49,913 nucleotides of DNA from an uncultured Clostridia bacterium (GTDB lineage Bacteria > Bacillota > Clostridia > TANB77 > CAG-508). Location: assembly GCA_944390395.1 (NCBI GenBank), contig CALXPY010000004.1, positions 1-49,913 on the forward strand, read 5' to 3'. The stretch's first letter is position 1; each line of letters begins with the position of its first letter. The position numbers and the translations under genes are program-made. The notes under the pieces are model-generated. The model worked only from the letters and a program-made list of their open reading frames with translations, made no database searches and was not told the origin of the DNA. This document shows, piece by piece, positions 11,479 through 20,789 of the stretch.

Positions 11479-12034
11479 TCAAATTTCCATTTGTGTTCCC
11501 AAAAAGCTGGCAGCTGATTGTGCAACTTTTTGTTCTACCTCAGTCATCTTTGTACTGCTATCTTTTGAAAGTAATATTACACTTCCTATAACATCTCCAT
11601 CAGATATAATTGGATATACTACTTGAGAATTATATTTTCTTTCTCTATTATCATTTTTCGTTATTGGAATAGACACATCATTATTTTCACGACTAGTATA
11701 TTTTTCTTTATCATCCATTATTTTTTCTAGTTCTTTACTTATACTTTGTTCTAAAAATTCTTTCTTAGGACCTCCAGCAACAGCTATTACAGTATCTTTA
11801 TCTGTTATGCAAGCTATATGTCCTGTTGTTTTTGATAAAGTATCTGCATATCCAGCTGCAAATTCAGTAAGTTCTCCTATTGGAGAATATTTTTTTAATA
11901 TTACTTCACCTTCTTTATCTGTAAAAATTTCTAATGGATCTCCGCTCTTTAATTCTTAATGTCTTTCTAATTTCTTTTGGAATTACTACTCTTCCTAAAT
12001 CATCTATTCTTCTTACAACTCCTGTTGCTTTCAT
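11479..12034 (-). pseudogene. spoVT: Stage V sporulation protein T with a +1 frameshift at CGG
   Basis: The minus-strand ATG at 12034, behind AAAGGAGG, begins MKATGVVRRIDDLGRVVIP, the AbrB-type DNA-binding domain of SpoVT. At codon 31 the zero frame reads GAG CGG AGA and then stops nine codons later. Skipping the C at 11944 restores RIKE-GDPLEIF and an intact GAF-like domain to 11479 (about 184 residues in all, near the 178 of B. subtilis SpoVT). SpoVT regulates forespore genes during sporulation. Everything apart from the single base is intact, so it is a recent mutation, a sequencing error or a real translational frameshift. An identical CGGA context breaks radA in this window. Confidence 0.85.
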
Positions 12035-12195
12035 TTTTTTCCTCCTTTAAAAATATATGTCTATTCTTATTATTACAATAAAGGAAAATTTTATACATAA
12101 AATTGTCAATCTATATTTATTTTATAATTCTTTTTTTGAACTTTTTATACTATTTTTTATTGTTTACATTCATTGGTAAAATTTTTTAATGCAAA

Positions 12196-12330
12196 TTAAA
12201 ATAGAACAATAGCGGGCTTCTTTAGACATCTTATATATTTATAACATCTTAAAGTCCGCATAATTGTTCGCGTGCCAATTTTACTTTAGTAAAATTGTGT
12301 ACATCTGTTAGCGAAGCAATTATTGCACGT
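12196..12330. repeat. Structured intergenic element with shared short repeats
   Basis: In the 420-nt gap upstream of spoVT a long imperfect hairpin pairs GAACAATAGCGGGCTT (from 12204) with AAGTCCGCATAATTGTTC (to 12269). The palindrome CAATTTTAC-TTTA-GTAAAATTG follows. A 20-mer at 12201-12220 recurs exactly at 37632-37651, and an 18-mer at 12300-12317 recurs at 31064-31081. It could be a small RNA or a REP-like repeat. I see no gene elsewhere in 12035-12414. Confidence 0.5.
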
Positions 12331-12414
12331 ATCAAGGTAATTTAACATTGTTGTATGCGGAAAAATCGTTAAAAGTACTGAAATATCAAGGGAATAAGTT
12401 GATTTTTCTTATAC

Positions 12415-12448
12415 AATAAAAAAGAGAACCCAAAAAACGGTTCTCTTT
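12415..12448 (-). terminator. Terminator of the 203-aa gene
   Basis: On the minus strand AAAGAGAACC/GGTTCTCTTT (12421-12448) is followed by a T run, right after the stop at 12457. Confidence 0.85.
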
Positions 12449-12456
12449 CGGAGGAG

Positions 12457-13068
12457 TCATATTTTCATTGCTATTAATGGTTTTTCATGACTTTCCAGTT
12501 CTTCTGTTGGAGAAATTCTTTCCACCTCAATCCTTAGTTTGTCTTCTTTATAATTTGCATCTGCAATTTTTATTTTTGAATAATATGTAGGTGACTGAGA
12601 ATCTCTTACTATGAGAGTATAACTTTTCATCAAGAGTTTCATTTTTGATTCTATTTTAAACAATTTTTCCCTATTTGGCTCTGGAATGGTCAAATTCGTT
12701 ATAGCACCATTTTTTATTAGACGTAACATAATTAAAAAGTAACAACTTATATCTGCTATTTCTCCTTTCTGGTATTTGAGATTAGTTCTAATGAATTTAT
12801 CCCATTCTGCTATATTAACCAGCTCTCTTTTTTTGTCGCCTTCCTTCTTCCATATTTTAATCTCACTAACGTCAAGAATAAAAAAATTATTTGTTCTTTT
12901 CTCTAAAGATTGTAATAAGTATGACTTTAAAATTCTATCATCTAGATCTTTAAAATTCCTTATACATTCTCGTTTGTTATCGAAAAGGACATCCTCTAGT
13001 TCTAGATCTGATACATCAACTAATATTGTATTCCGACGAATCTGTTCTCTTGCTTCATATAACGTCAT
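12457..13068 (-). CDS. Hypothetical protein, unknown function
   Basis: 203 residues with no recognised domain, signal peptide or membrane segment. It is mixed alpha/beta and rich in Lys, Glu and Ile, with two predicted beta regions near FFILDVSEIKIW and YSKIKIADANY. Its codon use is slightly less AT-biased than its neighbours, and it contains the only uninterrupted in-frame CGG codon I found in the window (13035-13033, codon 12). Together with its isolated position, bounded by its own promoter and terminator, this hints at later acquisition. The start at 13068 has only a moderate AAAGGA site. Confidence 0.6.
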   Translation of the reverse strand: MTLYEAREQIRRNTILVDVSDLELEDVLFDNKRECIRNFKDLDDRILKSYLLQSLEKRTNNFFILDVSEIKIWKKEGDKKRELVNIAEWDKFIRTNLKYQKGEIADISCYFLIMLRLIKNGAITNLTIPEPNREKLFKIESKMKLLMKSYTLIVRDSQSPTYYSKIKIADANYKEDKLRIEVERISPTEELESHEKPLIAMKI

Positions 13069-13163
13069 TTAAGATTTCATCCTTTCTTAGTACTTTTTTA
13101 TTGCATAAAGTTAATTTGTTTTTTATATGATTCCTCCTTTTAAGTATACATAACATATAGTAT

Positions 13164-13192
13164 ATTTTACCATATCTTATTGATTTTTGCAA
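13164..13192 (-). promoter_or_regulatory. Promoter of the 203-aa gene
   Basis: TTGCAA (13192-13187) and TAAAAT (13169-13164) on the minus strand are spaced 17 nt apart. The predicted 5' UTR is about 90 nt and contains a second AAAAGGAGG not followed by a usable start. Confidence 0.5.
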
Positions 13193-13275
13193 TTATTCTT
13201 TATTTTTTCTAATCTTTTCTAAGGAAAAGATTAAACTTTTTTTATCTTAATACTTCCATTATTTAAATTACATGT

Positions 13276-13302
13276 AAAAAGGAAGTCCTTTTCAGACTTC
13301 CT
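13276..13302 (-). terminator. Terminator of the wall-anchored repeat protein
   Basis: On the minus strand AGGAAGTC/GACTTCCT (13280-13302) is followed by TTTTT, 11 nt after the stop codon at 13313. Confidence 0.85.
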
Positions 13303-13312
13303 ATGCTATTTA

Positions 13313-14788
13313 TTATTTATTCTTTTTTATTAATACTATTGATCCTACTGAAATAGCCACTAATGTAACTGCAACTGCAATATAAACATTATTTACACCT
13401 GTTTTTGGTGTTTCATCTTTTTCATTTTCTTCATTCTTTTCTGGTTCTTTTACTGGACTTTCTGAAGATTCTAATTTTTGTTCTGTTAAAACATAAGTAG
13501 AGCAATGATCCAATGATAATGTTACATTACCATTATTATATTTTACAGTTCCCATTTCTTCATATTGAGCAGTAATATCATTGTAATAATATAGGTTTAA
13601 ATCTTTTTGTCCTTCTCCATATTTTTCTGTACCTACATAAATTGTTATTTCTGCTTTTCCTGGTAATTTTCCATCATGAGCAAATTCTATAAATAATCCA
13701 TCATTTATATCATTTGGTTTAATGTATTCGAACTTTTCTGTTGAAATTTGTATTCCTGTAGCTAACATAGAATCTGTTTTTGTAATATCACTACTTTTGA
13801 ATTCCCAAGTAATATTTCCTAAATTCAATTGTAAAGTAGCTTTTTCACAATTTTGTAGTTTTTCAAAAACTTCTGTATCTATTGCATCTGCTGAATTTAA
13901 AGTTACTATTGTAGTTTTATAATCAGCTATTGCAGATAAAATATTCTCTGTTGTAGGTTCTGTTACTTCATTAACAGTTAATTCTCTATATTTTTCTTCA
14001 CTAACTGCAGTCATTGATACGCCCCCTACAGTGCTATTTATATTTGTAACTGCATTTACTACGTTATATGATATTGAATGTTTACTATTAAAAGTAATTT
14101 TTGTTCCTGTTTCATCAAGTTCTATTTTTATAGGATTACCATAATCCTCATCTGTAGATGATTCTAAGCTTCCTGTTCCATTCATAATTATATTTTCTGG
14201 TAATGGAACTTTTTCTCCTGTTGTTTCATTATATGCTACTAAAGTAAGTGTATCTCCTACTTTTGTATAATAATGTCCATCAAATTCAACAACATTTTCG
14301 CCTTCTAGTCTATACTCTAAGTTTTCTGCTCCAATTGTTGGAATTAATTTGTTATACTTCTCTTCGCTTACTGTCACTACAGATATTGTATCTATTATTT
14401 CTCCGCTCTCTTTGTTAGCTACTCTGTAATATAGATCTTGCTTAGTATTTACTGTAATTTTAGTCCCTGTTTCATCGATTATGTATTCTGGCTCTTTTCC
14501 ATAATCTTCATCCTCTTTATTTTCGCTATCTGGTAATTCAACCTTACTTATTACAACATTTTCTGGAACCTGAACTTTTTCTCCTGTTTCATCATTGTAA
14601 GCAACTAAAGTAAGAGTATCACCAGCTTTTGCATAAAGTTGTCTACAAACTTCTATAATGTTGTCGCCTTCTAGATTAAAAGATAAATTGCTTAAATCTT
14701 CTGCTGCAAAACTTTGTGTAATTGGTAACATCATTACTAATAGAAAAATACCAATTACTAGAATTGAAAATTTTTTTAAATTTTTCAT
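13313..14788 (-). CDS. Wall-anchored surface protein with two tandem repeats
   Basis: 491 residues with a signal peptide (1-28, ending SFA) and a C-terminal TPKTG motif, hydrophobic segment and KKNK tail, consistent with sortase anchoring by a variant LPXTG. Two homologous segments of about 120 residues (about 33-155 and 157-275) share EGxNxxE, GDTLTLVAYN, TGEKV, DEDYG and DETGTKIT, and end in VSEEKY. A third domain follows, with an IYVGTEKYGEGQKDLNLYYY beta pattern, then a Glu/Lys-rich linker. No enzyme motif is seen. It is probably a cell-surface structural or binding protein, expressed alone. Confidence 0.75.
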   Translation of the reverse strand: MKNLKKFSILVIGIFLLVMMLPITQSFAAEDLSNLSFNLEGDNIIEVCRQLYAKAGDTLTLVAYNDETGEKVQVPENVVISKVELPDSENKEDEDYGKEPEYIIDETGTKITVNTKQDLYYRVANKESGEIIDTISVVTVSEEKYNKLIPTIGAENLEYRLEGENVVEFDGHYYTKVGDTLTLVAYNETTGEKVPLPENIIMNGTGSLESSTDEDYGNPIKIELDETGTKITFNSKHSISYNVVNAVTNINSTVGGVSMTAVSEEKYRELTVNEVTEPTTENILSAIADYKTTIVTLNSADAIDTEVFEKLQNCEKATLQLNLGNITWEFKSSDITKTDSMLATGIQISTEKFEYIKPNDINDGLFIEFAHDGKLPGKAEITIYVGTEKYGEGQKDLNLYYYNDITAQYEEMGTVKYNNGNVTLSLDHCSTYVLTEQKLESSESPVKEPEKNEENEKDETPKTGVNNVYIAVAVTLVAISVGSIVLIKKNK

Positions 14789-14920
14789 TTTCCTTCTCTT
14801 CCTCCTTTTATTTAATATATGTATAATATATTACAACTTTTTATTTAAGTCAAGAAGTTTTGATTTTTTTAATTATAAATTAAATCAAGGTAAATTAACA
14901 CGCTATTTTCTTTCTATCTA

Positions 14921-14949
14921 TTGAATTTTTAATGTTTTTTTTATATAAT
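14921..14949 (+). promoter_or_regulatory. Sigma-A promoter of asnS
   Basis: TTGAAT (14921-14926) and TATAAT (14944-14949) with 17-nt spacing, 38 nt before the chosen start. No T-box leader is visible because the 5' UTR is too short. Confidence 0.75.
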
Positions 14950-14987
14950 TATGTACATAATTTTATTATAGAATGGAGATGCTTTTT

Positions 14988-16379
14988 ATGGAGAACACAC
15001 TTGTAAAATCTTTATTTAGAGATTTGGACTCCTTTGTAGACAAAAATGTTCAAGTTTCTGGTTGGGTTAAAACCCTTAGAGATTCAAAAAATTTTGGATT
15101 TATTGAATTAAATGATGGTTCATTTTTTAATAATGTTCAAATAGTTTTTGATAATTCATTAAATAACTTTGAAGATATTAGAAAACTTTCTATTAGTTCT
15201 TCTATAATTGTTCAAGGTTTAGTTATTAAAACTGAAAATGCAAAACAACCTTTTGAAATAAAGGCTAATAATATAGTAATTCAAAACTTAGCAGATTTAG
15301 ATTATCCTTTACAAAAAAAGAGACATTCTTTTGAATATTTAAGAACAGTAGCACATTTAAGACCAAGAACTAATACATTTAATGCTGTTTTTAGAGTAAG
15401 ATCAATTTTATCTTTTGCTATTCATAAATTCTTTCAAGAAAGAGGATTTGTATATGTTCACACACCTATTATAACTGGTAGCGATTGCGAAGGTGCTGGT
15501 GAAATGTTTAGAATAACTACTTTAGATATGGATAATTTACCTAAAACAGAGGATGGAAAAGTAGATTTTTCTCAAGACTTTTTTGGAAAATCTTCTCACC
15601 TTACTGTAAGTGGTCAATTAGATGTAGAGACTTATGCTCATGCATTTAGAAATGTATATACTTTTGGTCCAACTTTTAGAGCTGAAAATTCTAACACTGT
15701 TAAACATGCAGCAGAATTTTGGATGATAGAACCTGAAATTTGTTTTGCTGATTTAAAAGATGACATGGATTTGGCTGAAGATATGGTAAAATACATTATA
15801 TCTTATGTACTAGAAAATGCACCTGAAGAAATGGAATTCTTTAATAAATTTATAGATACTACTTTATTAGAGAGATTACATCATGTTGTAAATTCTGATT
15901 TTGCTAGAATTTCTTATACTGATGCTATAAAAGAACTAGAAAAAGTAAATGATAAATTTGAATTTCCTGTAACATGGGGTACTGATATACAAACAGAACA
16001 TGAGAGATACTTAAGTGAAGTTGTATTTAAAAAACCAGTGTTTGTTACAGATTATCCAAAAGAAATTAAAGCGTTTTATATGAAAGAAAATCCAGATGGT
16101 AAAACTGTAGCTGCAACTGATTTATTAGTTCCTGGAATTGGAGAGATTATTGGTGGTAGCCAAAGAGAAGATGATTTTGATAAATTATCTAAACGTATAG
16201 ATGAATTAGGATTAGATAAAAAAGATTATTGGTGGTATTTAGATTTACGTAGATATGGAAGTTGTCCACACGCGGGATTTGGATTAGGTTTTGAAAGAAT
16301 GATGATGTACTTAACAGGTATACAAAATATTCGTGACGTATTACCTTTCCCACGTACCCCAAAAAACTGTGAGTTCTAA
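14988..16379 (+). CDS. asnS: Asparaginyl-tRNA synthetase
   Basis: 463 residues from the ATG at 14988, chosen because GGAG at 14975-14978 gives proper spacing; an in-frame ATG at 14973 overlaps that site. It charges tRNA-Asn with asparagine. The N-terminal OB-fold anticodon domain contains [19 protein letters not shown]. Class II motif 2 is seen in [16 protein letters not shown] and motif 3 in [15 protein letters not shown]. It is a separate transcript ending at the 16407 hairpin, followed by mutS2. Confidence 0.96.
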   Translation: MENTLVKSLFRDLDSFVDKNVQVSGWVKTLRDSKNFGFIELNDGSFFNNVQIVFDNSLNNFEDIRKLSISSSIIVQGLVIKTENAKQPFEIKANNIVIQNLADLDYPLQKKRHSFEYLRTVAHLRPRTNTFNAVFRVRSILSFAIHKFFQERGFVYVHTPIITGSDCEGAGEMFRITTLDMDNLPKTEDGKVDFSQDFFGKSSHLTVSGQLDVETYAHAFRNVYTFGPTFRAENSNTVKHAAEFWMIEPEICFADLKDDMDLAEDMVKYIISYVLENAPEEMEFFNKFIDTTLLERLHHVVNSDFARISYTDAIKELEKVNDKFEFPVTWGTDIQTEHERYLSEVVFKKPVFVTDYPKEIKAFYMKENPDGKTVAATDLLVPGIGEIIGGSQREDDFDKLSKRIDELGLDKKDYWWYLDLRRYGSCPHAGFGLGFERMMMYLTGIQNIRDVLPFPRTPKNCEF

Positions 16380-16406
16380 AATAATAGCGGACTTATTTTA
16401 ATATTT

Positions 16407-16441
16407 AATAGGTAATATGATTAGTCATATTACCTATTTCT
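16407..16441 (+). terminator. Terminator after asnS
   Basis: AATAGGTAATATGA-TTAG-TCATATTACCTATT followed by TCTAT. The T-run is short, so readthrough into mutS2 is possible. Confidence 0.6.
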
Positions 16442-16463
16442 ATAACTGAATTGTGGAGGAATA

Positions 16464-18830
16464 ATGGAAAAATATACAAAAAAATTAGAATATGACAAAG
16501 TTATAAATATATTAAGTGAATATTGTAATACTTATATTGGAAAAGAATTATGTTCTAAGTTACAACCAAATTTTAATTTTAATGAAGTTACTAAGCTTCT
16601 TTCTCAAACAGACGAAGCTTGCTTGTTACTTGTAAAGAAAGGTAATTTGCCTTTAAATGCAATTCCAAATATAAATAATTACTTAAAATCCTTAGATAGT
16701 GAATTAATTCTATCTATAAAGGGATTATTAGACATTGCTAAATTTTTAAAAATTTCTAGAGAAGTAAAAGATTACTTTTTTTCTGATAAAGAATCTATGA
16801 ATGATGAATATGAATTACTATATAATTACTTTAATAATTTATATTCTAACCCTAATTTAGAAAATAATATTTTCGAAAAAATAATTGATGAAGAAAATGT
16901 GGCTGATACTGCATCTTCTAAACTTAATTCATTAAGACGAAATAGAAGAAAATTAGAACAAGATATTAAAGACAAATTAAATTCTTTTATCCATTCTTCT
17001 AATTATTCAAAATATATAATGGATTCAATTATTACAATTAGAAATGATAGATATGTAATCCCTATAAAAGAAGAATATAAAAATTCTATTAAAGGATTTA
17101 TTCATGATGTTTCAAGTAGTGGTTCCACAGTGTATATAGAGCCATTATCTGTTTTTGAAATTAATAATTCTATTAATAATGTTAAAATAGAAGAAAATAT
17201 TGAAATTGAGAAAATACTAACAGATTTATCAAGCTCTTTATTCCCTATTCTAGAAAATTTTAAAAATAATATTAATATATTAGGAAATTTGGATTTAATA
17301 TTTGCTAAAGCTAAATATTCTAGAGATAATAATTGTGTTAAACCTAATTTAAATAATAGTAAATATATTAATTTAGTTAAAGCTAGACACCCTTTAATAG
17401 ACAAAAATGTAGTAGTTCCTATTGATATTTCTGTAGGTAATACTTATAGTTCTTTAATAATAACTGGACCTAATACTGGTGGTAAAACAGCAAGTTTAAA
17501 AACTGTTGGGGTTTTACTACTTATGGCCTACTCTGGAATTCTTATTCCATGCCATGAAAGTTCTTCTATTTATGTTTTTGAAAATATTTTTGCTGATATT
17601 GGTGATGAGCAAAGCATACAAGAATCTTTAAGTACTTTTTCAGCTCACTTAGTAAATATAATAGAAATAACCAATCTTGCAAATAAGAATAGCCTCATTT
17701 TATTAGACGAATTGGGTTCTGGTACAGATCCTATAGAAGGAGCAAATCTTGCTATTAGCATTTTAGAATATTTTAAAGAAATTGGCTGTCTTGTTATTTC
17801 TACTACTCATTATTCAGAATTAAAAAATTATGCATTAGTAAACGAAGGTTTTAAAAATGCAAGTTTTGAATTTGATTTAAATAATTTAAAACCAACATAT
17901 AAACTTCTTATTGGCATACCTGGTAAAAGTAATGCTTTTGCTATTAGTAAAAAATTGGGACTAAATTTTAAAATATTAGAAAGAGCCATGTCTCTAGTAG
18001 ATAATGACGACATCAGTATAGAAGAATTACTAAAAAATATTTATGATAATAAAATCAAAATCGAACAAGAAAAAGAAGAAATTCAAAAAAACTTAAATCA
18101 AATAGAATTTCTTAGAAAATCTTTAGAAAAAGATAATAGTGAATTGCTAGAAAAAGAAAACGATATAATCAATACAGCTAAACAAAAAGCAAGAGAAATC
18201 TTAATGTCTGCTAAAGAAGAAGCAAATGATATTATAAAAGAATTATCCAATACAGCTCAATTAAAAAATGCTAATAATTTAAGAAATAAATTAAATGATA
18301 GTATAAAAAAAGTAAATACTACTAATTCACCTAATAATGTAGTAGATAATAATGAAATATTAAAGCCAGATGAAATTTCTATAGGTTTATCGGTTAAAAT
18401 TCTTCCTTTTGGTCAAATTGGTAAAATTTTAACATTGCCAAATAAATCTGGAAATATACAAGTTCAAATTGGCAATACAAAAACCTATGCAAAATTAGAA
18501 AATTTGAGAAAAAGTAACATACAAGAAGAAAAAGATTTACATTCTAAAGTAACTACAAATAAATCTACTAATTTTAAATCTCAAAATGTAATGCCTGAAA
18601 TAAATGTAATAGGTAGAAATGTTGAAGAAGCAATATTTGTTATAGATAAATACTTAGATGACTGTTCTTTATCAAGTATAAAATCTATAAGAATTGTACA
18701 TGGAAAAGGTACTGGTAAATTAAGAGAAGGTATTCATAAATTTTTAAAAACTAATCCTCATGTTAAGTCATATAGGTTAGGTACTTTTGGCGAAGGAGAA
18801 ATGGGTGTAACAGTTGTAGAACTAAAATAA
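16464..18830 (+). CDS. mutS2: Endonuclease MutS2
   Basis: 788 residues, full length. The MutS core and clamp regions are followed by the ABC ATPase: Walker A GPNTGGKT (near residue 334), the signature region QESLSTFSAH and Walker B LILLDELGSGTD. Then come a long coiled coil (about 520-610), a KOW-like segment and a C-terminal Smr domain with IRIVHGKGTGKLREGI. MutS2 has been linked to suppression of recombination and to splitting of collided ribosomes. It has no mismatch-recognition domain, as expected. The start follows GGAGG. Confidence 0.95.
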   Translation: MEKYTKKLEYDKVINILSEYCNTYIGKELCSKLQPNFNFNEVTKLLSQTDEACLLLVKKGNLPLNAIPNINNYLKSLDSELILSIKGLLDIAKFLKISREVKDYFFSDKESMNDEYELLYNYFNNLYSNPNLENNIFEKIIDEENVADTASSKLNSLRRNRRKLEQDIKDKLNSFIHSSNYSKYIMDSIITIRNDRYVIPIKEEYKNSIKGFIHDVSSSGSTVYIEPLSVFEINNSINNVKIEENIEIEKILTDLSSSLFPILENFKNNINILGNLDLIFAKAKYSRDNNCVKPNLNNSKYINLVKARHPLIDKNVVVPIDISVGNTYSSLIITGPNTGGKTASLKTVGVLLLMAYSGILIPCHESSSIYVFENIFADIGDEQSIQESLSTFSAHLVNIIEITNLANKNSLILLDELGSGTDPIEGANLAISILEYFKEIGCLVISTTHYSELKNYALVNEGFKNASFEFDLNNLKPTYKLLIGIPGKSNAFAISKKLGLNFKILERAMSLVDNDDISIEELLKNIYDNKIKIEQEKEEIQKNLNQIEFLRKSLEKDNSELLEKENDIINTAKQKAREILMSAKEEANDIIKELSNTAQLKNANNLRNKLNDSIKKVNTTNSPNNVVDNNEILKPDEISIGLSVKILPFGQIGKILTLPNKSGNIQVQIGNTKTYAKLENLRKSNIQEEKDLHSKVTTNKSTNFKSQNVMPEINVIGRNVEEAIFVIDKYLDDCSLSSIKSIRIVHGKGTGKLREGIHKFLKTNPHVKSYRLGTFGEGEMGVTVVELK

Positions 18831-18860
18831 ACTTCCTAAAAAGGAAGTTTATTTTTATTT
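18829..18860. terminator. Bidirectional terminator mutS2 / cyclophilin
   Basis: AAACTTCC-TAAAAA-GGAAGTTT followed by ATTTTTATTT on the plus strand and by TATTTT on the minus strand. It separates convergent genes. Confidence 0.85.
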
Positions 18861-18867
18861 AATCTAT

Positions 18868-19680
18868 TTATTGTGCAATTAATCCATATTGCTCCATTAA
18901 CCAAGTATAATAATCAAATACATCTAAAGTTTGTGGCACGCCATAATCTACACCATAAGTTTCTACCGTTATACTTTTAATTACTGGTGCTTCCTTTGGA
19001 GTATCAGATGCTATTTCGTTTCCATCTTCATCTTTAGGTACCTCTTCATCTTCTTCTAGTTCGCTATCTCTATAAAATACTTCTGTATTAGCAATTTCTT
19101 CAACTACATCCATTCCTTCAATTACTTTTCCAAATGCAGCATATAAACCATCTAAAGAAGAATTATCTTCTGTCATAATAAAAAATTGTGAACCAGCTGA
19201 ATTATATCCTTTAGTTAAAAGTGAAGAACTTGTAGAACCATAATCTGATCTAGCCATTGATATAACACCTTTTTCATGTTTTAATGTATTGTCATTATAT
19301 CCATTAGCTATAAATTCTCCTGGTATATTATATTCTTTATCTTCTGCTACATCATCCATAATATTGCTTAATTTTGGAGAGCCTGTTCCATTTCCATTTA
19401 TATCTCCACCTTGTATCATAAAGTCAGGTATTGTTCTATGGAATGTTAATCCATTATAAAATCCTCTATTAGCTAATCTTATAAAATTAGTTACTGTATT
19501 AGGTGCCATATCTGGATATAATTCTATTTTTACTGTTCCATATCCTTCTACTTCCATTGTAGCAACTGGATTTGGTATATCAGTAGTAAGCTTTTTATAA
19601 AATCCATAACACACAAATGCAATACCTACAACTACTAAAATAATTCCTAAGATTAATAATACTCTAACAAAATTTTTCAT
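18868..19680 (-). CDS. Membrane-anchored cyclophilin-type peptidyl-prolyl isomerase
   Basis: 270 residues. An N-terminal membrane segment (about 5-28) places the enzyme outside the membrane. The cyclophilin domain (about 40-235) shows VKIELYPDMAPNTVTNF, FHRTIPDFMIQGGD with the catalytic Arg, GSQFFIMT and LDGLYAAFGKV. An acidic insertion of about 25 residues (ELEEDEEVPKDEDG) lies near the end of the domain. It probably assists folding of exported proteins. It is the last gene of the ftsK-to-disA set. Confidence 0.9.
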   Translation of the reverse strand: MKNFVRVLLILGIILVVVGIAFVCYGFYKKLTTDIPNPVATMEVEGYGTVKIELYPDMAPNTVTNFIRLANRGFYNGLTFHRTIPDFMIQGGDINGNGTGSPKLSNIMDDVAEDKEYNIPGEFIANGYNDNTLKHEKGVISMARSDYGSTSSSLLTKGYNSAGSQFFIMTEDNSSLDGLYAAFGKVIEGMDVVEEIANTEVFYRDSELEEDEEVPKDEDGNEIASDTPKEAPVIKSITVETYGVDYGVPQTLDVFDYYTWLMEQYGLIAQ

Positions 19681-19697
19681 ATTTCCTCCCTATATTA

Positions 19698-20768
19698 CTA
19701 TAACATCAAATTATCAAAAACAAATTGTTCTTGCATTCTCTTTAGTGATTGTTTAATTGTTCTTGCTCTAACTTCACCAATTCCATCAACAGCATCTAAT
19801 TGCTCTAAATCAGCAGCTAATATATGTTGAAATGATTTAAATGATTTTACTAAATTATCAACAATATTACTTGGCATTCTTGGAATTTTGTTTAATACCC
19901 TATATCCTCTTGTGTATACACCAACTTCATCATAATTTTCAAAATCTTCATATCCCAATAAAGTTGCTATTTTTTCTGAATTCATTAAACTCTCATGATC
20001 AAAATTTTGTAATTCTTCAAATAATTCTTCTGGCTCTTTTTTCTTTCCAGGAGCTATATAATCTTTTATTATCAGTAACTCTTCTTCTTCTAAATCTCCT
20101 ATTAATTCCTTTAATTGCATTTCTATAAGTCTACCTTCTTCTCCCAACTCGTAAATTCCTCTTTGAACTTCTTCAACAACATTTATTACCATTTGAGCTC
20201 TTTGAATAGCAATTATTACATTTTCTAATGTAACTATATCATTAAATTCATATTCATTTAGCAAGCTTAATTTATTATCAAATACTATTTTATATTTTTC
20301 CACTGTTTGAAGTGCTTGATTACATTTAGATATCACCTTAGAAATATCTTCTAATACATATCTGCTATTTCCTTTAAAAATGGTAATTATTCCTCTTCTT
20401 TGGGATATACTTATTACTAAATTACCAGTTTGTTTTGCTGTACGTTCTGCTGTTCTATGTCTGGTACCTGTTTCGGTAGTAATAATATCCGAAGAAGGAA
20501 TAAGTTGAGTATTAGCATATAATATTTTTTTAAAATCATTACTTAGTACTATAGCTCCATCCATTTTAGCTAATTCATATAATCTAGAGGAAGTATAATC
20601 AACATCCAGCTTAAATCCACCATCAACTAAATCTAATACTTCTTTTGTATCTCCCACAACAATTAAAGCTCCTGTATTAGACTTTAATATGTTTTCTAAC
20701 CCTTCTCTTATTGGTGTGCCTGGTGCAATTAGCTTTAAAACTTCGATGATAGTATCATCTTTTTTCAT
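19698..20768 (-). CDS. disA: Diadenylate cyclase DisA
   Basis: 356 residues from the ATG at 20768, which has AAGGAGG at the right distance; the longer frame would start inside that site. DisA makes cyclic di-AMP and scans DNA for branches. The DAC domain (about 1-145) shows MDGAIVLS and GTRHRTAERT, the two catalytic signatures. A helical linker and a C-terminal HhH domain (AVDGIGEVRARTI) follow. It lies directly after radA, whose product is known to interact with DisA in Bacillus. Confidence 0.95.
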   Translation of the reverse strand: MKKDDTIIEVLKLIAPGTPIREGLENILKSNTGALIVVGDTKEVLDLVDGGFKLDVDYTSSRLYELAKMDGAIVLSNDFKKILYANTQLIPSSDIITTETGTRHRTAERTAKQTGNLVISISQRRGIITIFKGNSRYVLEDISKVISKCNQALQTVEKYKIVFDNKLSLLNEYEFNDIVTLENVIIAIQRAQMVINVVEEVQRGIYELGEEGRLIEMQLKELIGDLEEEELLIIKDYIAPGKKKEPEELFEELQNFDHESLMNSEKIATLLGYEDFENYDEVGVYTRGYRVLNKIPRMPSNIVDNLVKSFKSFQHILAADLEQLDAVDGIGEVRARTIKQSLKRMQEQFVFDNLML

Positions 20769-20789
20769 TTTTAGCCTCCTTAGATACAA

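Noticed and set aside
13050..13160. Short upstream ORF overlapping the start of the 203-aa gene
   Set aside because: It has no ribosome binding site at its ATG and no similarity to a leader peptide; probably chance.
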